Source of the DNA: an uncultured Kiritimatiellota bacterium
GTDB taxonomy: Bacteria; Verrucomicrobiota; Kiritimatiellia; RFP12; UBA1067
DNA length: 51,647 nucleotides
Reading direction: 5' to 3'
NCBI GenBank assembly: GCA_934621385.1
Contig: CAKTUI010000020.1
Coordinates: forward strand, 1-51,647
A program made the translations under genes and the position numbers. The notes beneath the pieces are model-generated. The model was not told where the DNA came from. It searched no databases and worked only from the letters and a program-made list of their open reading frames with translations. This document shows positions 48,838 to 51,647 of the stretch, piece by piece; position 1 is the first letter of the stretch; the number at the start of each line of letters is the position of its first letter.

Positions 48838-49578
48838 CTACTCCACCAAATCTGACGCGGGCAACGCCTCCAGCTTTCCGATTTCGGACGCGACGTAGTC
48901 CCTCGTCCCCGGATACTTGATTTGCGGAAGCAGGTAGCGGAGGAGCTCCAGCCGCCGCCGCGACCGGGCGAACGACTTGTCGAACGACGTAAGCCCCATG
49001 TCGTTCATCCGCGCCCAATTGACGTGATTCGAGGCGAATGCGAACGCATAGTCCCACGCCCGCCGCCTGTCGTCGGGCGACACGCCCGGCTTCGCCGCAT
49101 GTTCCAACAAAGCCCAAACCGCGTAGACCTTGTCACGCTCAAGCCTGTCCTCGCCGTTGGTCACGGCCGAGTGCCGCATCAGCGTGTCAAGCCGCGAAAG
49201 GCCGTTGCTGGTCGGCCCGAGTATCGACAGGACACCCATTGAAGAGTTGCACCAGAAGTCCGAATTCGACGCACAGGACATGAGGAAGTCGACATCCTGC
49301 GGTGTGCCATAGCGTCCGACGAGCGAAATGGCTCGCCCCTTCTGCAACGATTCCGTATTCGCATCCGCATAGACGGCCTTCGCCGCCGAGACGAGCCGGT
49401 TGCTGGCGAAGTGAATGTTGGACAGTATGGCCTCCCGCTCCCCTGAAATGGAATGGATGCGCAGGAACAAACTCTCAAGGCTTCTCTTGAGCTGCACATC
49501 GTCAATCTCGACATCTTCCGCATACACGACGCACGCCGTCGCCAGAAGTGCCATCACCAGTAATCCCCTTACTTTCAT
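48838..49578 (-). CDS. Exported protein of unknown function
   Basis: 246 residues with a clear signal peptide (KVRGLLVMALLATACVVYA, cleavage after AYA-like VYA). The mature part is mostly helical, with segments such as SLVGRYGTPQDVDFLMSCA and RRRLELLRYLLPQIKYPGTR, which may be HEAT-like but are not a recognised family. The start at 49578 is taken because GAAGGA precedes it and the signal peptide begins there; the frame is open to 49602. It starts 14 nt after the metalloprotease gene, so the two are probably cotranscribed and may act together outside the cytoplasm. Confidence 0.8.
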   Translation of the reverse strand: MKVRGLLVMALLATACVVYAEDVEIDDVQLKRSLESLFLRIHSISGEREAILSNIHFASNRLVSAAKAVYADANTESLQKGRAISLVGRYGTPQDVDFLMSCASNSDFWCNSSMGVLSILGPTSNGLSRLDTLMRHSAVTNGEDRLERDKVYAVWALLEHAAKPGVSPDDRRRAWDYAFAFASNHVNWARMNDMGLTSFDKSFARSRRRLELLRYLLPQIKYPGTRDYVASEIGKLEALPASDLVE

Positions 49579-49592
49579 TCCTTCATTCCTTT

Positions 49593-51647
49593 CTATTCGC
49601 ACAGTGGAAGCCTGAACATGAATCCGCCACCCATGGGTTCCTCGAACCCGACGTCGACGTCACTCTTCTCCAGCTTTCCCTCCGGCGTGTATCCGATGCC
49701 GTATACGGGGCCGAGCGTCATGTCGTAGTGCCGGTCACCAGCGGACTTGAGTCCGTTCATCAGCATGCGGGAGATGATTTCCGCCATCGTCGTGCCCGAT
49801 GGGTAGTACCGAGCCCCGGCCTCGCCCCGGCCGTAGCACCCGCCGTTCCAGTCGTCCAGCGTGTAATCCCACCGGACGAAATCGCCGGCCATCGTCAATC
49901 GTCCCTCGTCGGCCTTCAAGTAGATGTCCCGCGCTCCGCAGAGATGACCAATCTCGTGCGCAAGCGTGGTCAGGTACGCCGCGCTGGAAAGGACGATTCC
50001 GTACCTGGAGGTCAGCCCGAGGATGTCCACCTTGTCATCACCAGGGTCGACAATCTTCTCCACGAAGTAGCACTCGATTCCGCCCGTATTGGACAGGAGG
50101 TCCGTCAGCCTCCGATGGCTCCACCGCTCCTCGGTTCCCTCGCCGCGGACAATCCGGAAGGCTTTCGGTATGTTCGTCGTGCAGACGGACGCAAGATGGA
50201 AGGACATCCCGACCTGCTCGAAGACGTCGCTCGCCGCCTCCACCATCCGGCGGATCGTCTCCACGCCCTGGGCGGGTCCGCCGTCGTCCGCCACGATGAC
50301 CGCGTGGACGGGGATGTTCGTGCAGGCCGTCACGCACAGGCTGAACTCCGGCATGCCGCGCTCGTCGTCCCGGATGGCGACCTTCAGCTTCGCCCGCCCG
50401 GGGGCGACCCCGCGCACGGTGACGGACCGGCCCGTATTGCCCCCGACGAACTCGATTCCGCCCTCCGCCCTCCAGGCGATCCGCCCGTCCGGGAACGACT
50501 CCGGGGCGACCCCGATCCGGAAGTGCGCCTCGCGCCCGACCCCGACCCCGCAGGGGTTGACCGCGAGCGTCCGCGTCCGGCCGCCCCCGACCACGTTCGT
50601 CGTCGCATTGCAGACCGGCTCGGCAGTCGGGCGGACGACGGTCGCGGGGGCGGACGCCACGAGGTCGTAGCCGGCGGACGGCCGCCACCGGGCGCGGACC
50701 GCCAGCCCCGGGTGCGCCCGGCTGGCGCCGGGCGGGCTGAGGTAGAGCGGTATCTCGATCCCGCGCGTCCCCTCGACGGGGTACTCCGCCCCCTCCGCAA
50801 TCGCGACCGTGCACGCGTCGTCCGCGAACAGGTCGGGCCGCCCGCCGCGGCCGCGCACGCCCTCGACGACGACCGTGCCGTTCGTCGGGACGGGGGAGCG
50901 GAGGACTATCCGCCCGCGGGCGACGTCGTCGTCAAGGGGCGTGGCCGCCGCCCACGAGTCCGGCTCCCCGTCGCCGTTGTCGTCGTCGTCGTTGGCGAAG
51001 AGGACGTCCGGGAGCGAGACCGAGAGGATCGCGTCGTCCGCGGAGGGCCGCGCGTCCGGCACGAAGCGCGACACCAGCGTGCAGCCCGGCATCGACACCT
51101 CAAGCGAGAGCGCGGGGAACTCCGAGCGGGCCTCCGGGAAGTGGCACCGCATCACGGTCGTCCGCCCGCGCGGGCTGCCGACGGACACGACCGAGGGGTC
51201 GCCCGTCCGCCACGCGTACGAGGGCGCCGCGAAAGGCGGCACGTCGCCGAGGAGCGCGTCGAACGTCTCGCCGTCGTCCGCCTCGGACGGCGCCCAGTTC
51301 CGTGGCGACACCGCGAGCGAGGGCCGCCAGAGCACATAGGCCTCGGGCGGCGTGAGCGGGACCATCGGGTTCGGGACGACGATCTCGATCCCCCCGGCGT
51401 CCTCCGTCCAGCGCCCGCCGGAGGGCGGCAGTCCGACCCGTGTGGCGCGGGCCGCCGCGCCCCCGCACCCGTCGTCCGCCGAGAACGACACCAGCCCCGC
51501 GAGCTCCCGGGGGCGCACGTCGAGGGCGTAGCGCACGCCCTTCCCGAGGACGAACGCGTACGTGCCCGCATTCGTCACGCAGACCGAGAGGTCCCCGACG
51601 ACGAGCCGCGTCGCCTCCGGCGGGTCCTCGGGGAAGACCGCCTCGAA
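49593..51647 (-). CDS. Secreted metzincin-like metalloprotease, 3' part of a gene cut by the window edge
   Basis: About 684 residues are visible and the frame is open to the right edge, so the N-terminus lies outside. A calcium-binding-like DDDDNGDGEPDSW loop sits in the middle. Repeats of beta-rich, possibly Ig-like type follow (VTVRGVAPGRAKLKVAI). The catalytic motif HEIGHLCGARD lies near the end; its HExxHxxGxxD pattern has aspartate as third ligand. The gene is visibly richer in G and C than all others here. It is likely exported to act on extracellular protein. A GTG at 51578 is not the real start because the frame continues. Confidence 0.85.
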   Translation of the reverse strand, partial: FEAVFPEDPPEATRLVVGDLSVCVTNAGTYAFVLGKGVRYALDVRPRELAGLVSFSADDGCGGAAARATRVGLPPSGGRWTEDAGGIEIVVPNPMVPLTPPEAYVLWRPSLAVSPRNWAPSEADDGETFDALLGDVPPFAAPSYAWRTGDPSVVSVGSPRGRTTVMRCHFPEARSEFPALSLEVSMPGCTLVSRFVPDARPSADDAILSVSLPDVLFANDDDDNGDGEPDSWAAATPLDDDVARGRIVLRSPVPTNGTVVVEGVRGRGGRPDLFADDACTVAIAEGAEYPVEGTRGIEIPLYLSPPGASRAHPGLAVRARWRPSAGYDLVASAPATVVRPTAEPVCNATTNVVGGGRTRTLAVNPCGVGVGREAHFRIGVAPESFPDGRIAWRAEGGIEFVGGNTGRSVTVRGVAPGRAKLKVAIRDDERGMPEFSLCVTACTNIPVHAVIVADDGGPAQGVETIRRMVEAASDVFEQVGMSFHLASVCTTNIPKAFRIVRGEGTEERWSHRRLTDLLSNTGGIECYFVEKIVDPGDDKVDILGLTSRYGIVLSSAAYLTTLAHEIGHLCGARDIYLKADEGRLTMAGDFVRWDYTLDDWNGGCYGRGEAGARYYPSGTTMAEIISRMLMNGLKSAGDRHYDMTLGPVYGIGYTPEGKLEKSDVDVGFEEPMGGGFMFRLPLCE

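Overview
The window reads as chromosomal DNA of a Gram-negative, fermentative bacterium of moderately high GC. Reasons: pyruvate formate-lyase with its activase, a Wza/Wzc/Wzx/Wzy-type envelope polysaccharide locus, lipoprotein signals, SecA with a SEC-C tail, and IspD (MEP pathway). The gene mix and the GGTATAAT-type promoters would suit an uncultured PVC-type anaerobe (for example Kiritimatiellota or Lentisphaerota). That placement is inference; no rRNA gene or other phylogenetic marker was analysed. No tRNA, rRNA, CRISPR array or insertion sequence was recognised.

Layout. 1-334: an array of the palindrome GATGCGCATC on a 22-bp pitch, then the pflB promoter. 335-3380: pflB-pflA and a terminator. 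3397-4080: nth. 4081-7903: dnaG-moxR-DUF58 (minus strand). 7979-10581: rpsO-pnp (minus), with a structured rpsO leader and a terminator. 10582-11025: a non-coding stretch with two more 22-bp-pitch arrays built from different motifs. 11026-15345: a phosphorelay operon of a hybrid sensor kinase, an HPt protein and a STAS anti-anti-sigma protein. The last two genes overlap just downstream of a 12-G tract. 15407-40384: about 25 kb of minus-strand genes for making and exporting a surface polysaccharide, nearly all joined by 1-17 bp overlaps. 40461-41984: rsfS and an rRNA (uracil) methyltransferase. 41992-48623: secA-ispD-phosphoesterase-rfbA-CBS pyrophosphatase. 48838-51647: a small exported protein and the 3' part of a very GC-rich secreted metalloprotease gene cut by the window edge.

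How the genes may work together. The polysaccharide operon opens with a lipoprotein of alpha/beta-hydrolase type that lacks its nucleophile. Next comes a REC-PP2C-HATPase regulator, followed by the initiating phosphoglycosyltransferase, a sugar nucleotidyltransferase, Wzc-like and Wza-like export proteins, a Wzy polymerase/ligase, glycosyltransferases, a Wzx flippase, a GH9 hydrolase, a phosphodiesterase and an AAA ATPase. The regulator, together with the hybrid kinase, HPt and STAS proteins encoded about 22 kb away, matches the parts list of the Pseudomonas HptB-HsbR-HsbA partner-switching pathway. I infer that this relay controls the polysaccharide.

The signals most worth following are the 22-bp-pitch palindrome arrays (three motifs, one geometry), the poly-G tract whose length decides whether HPt and STAS are separate or fused, and a recurring TGGTATAAT box placed 6-9 nt before start codons, which predicts leaderless mRNAs.
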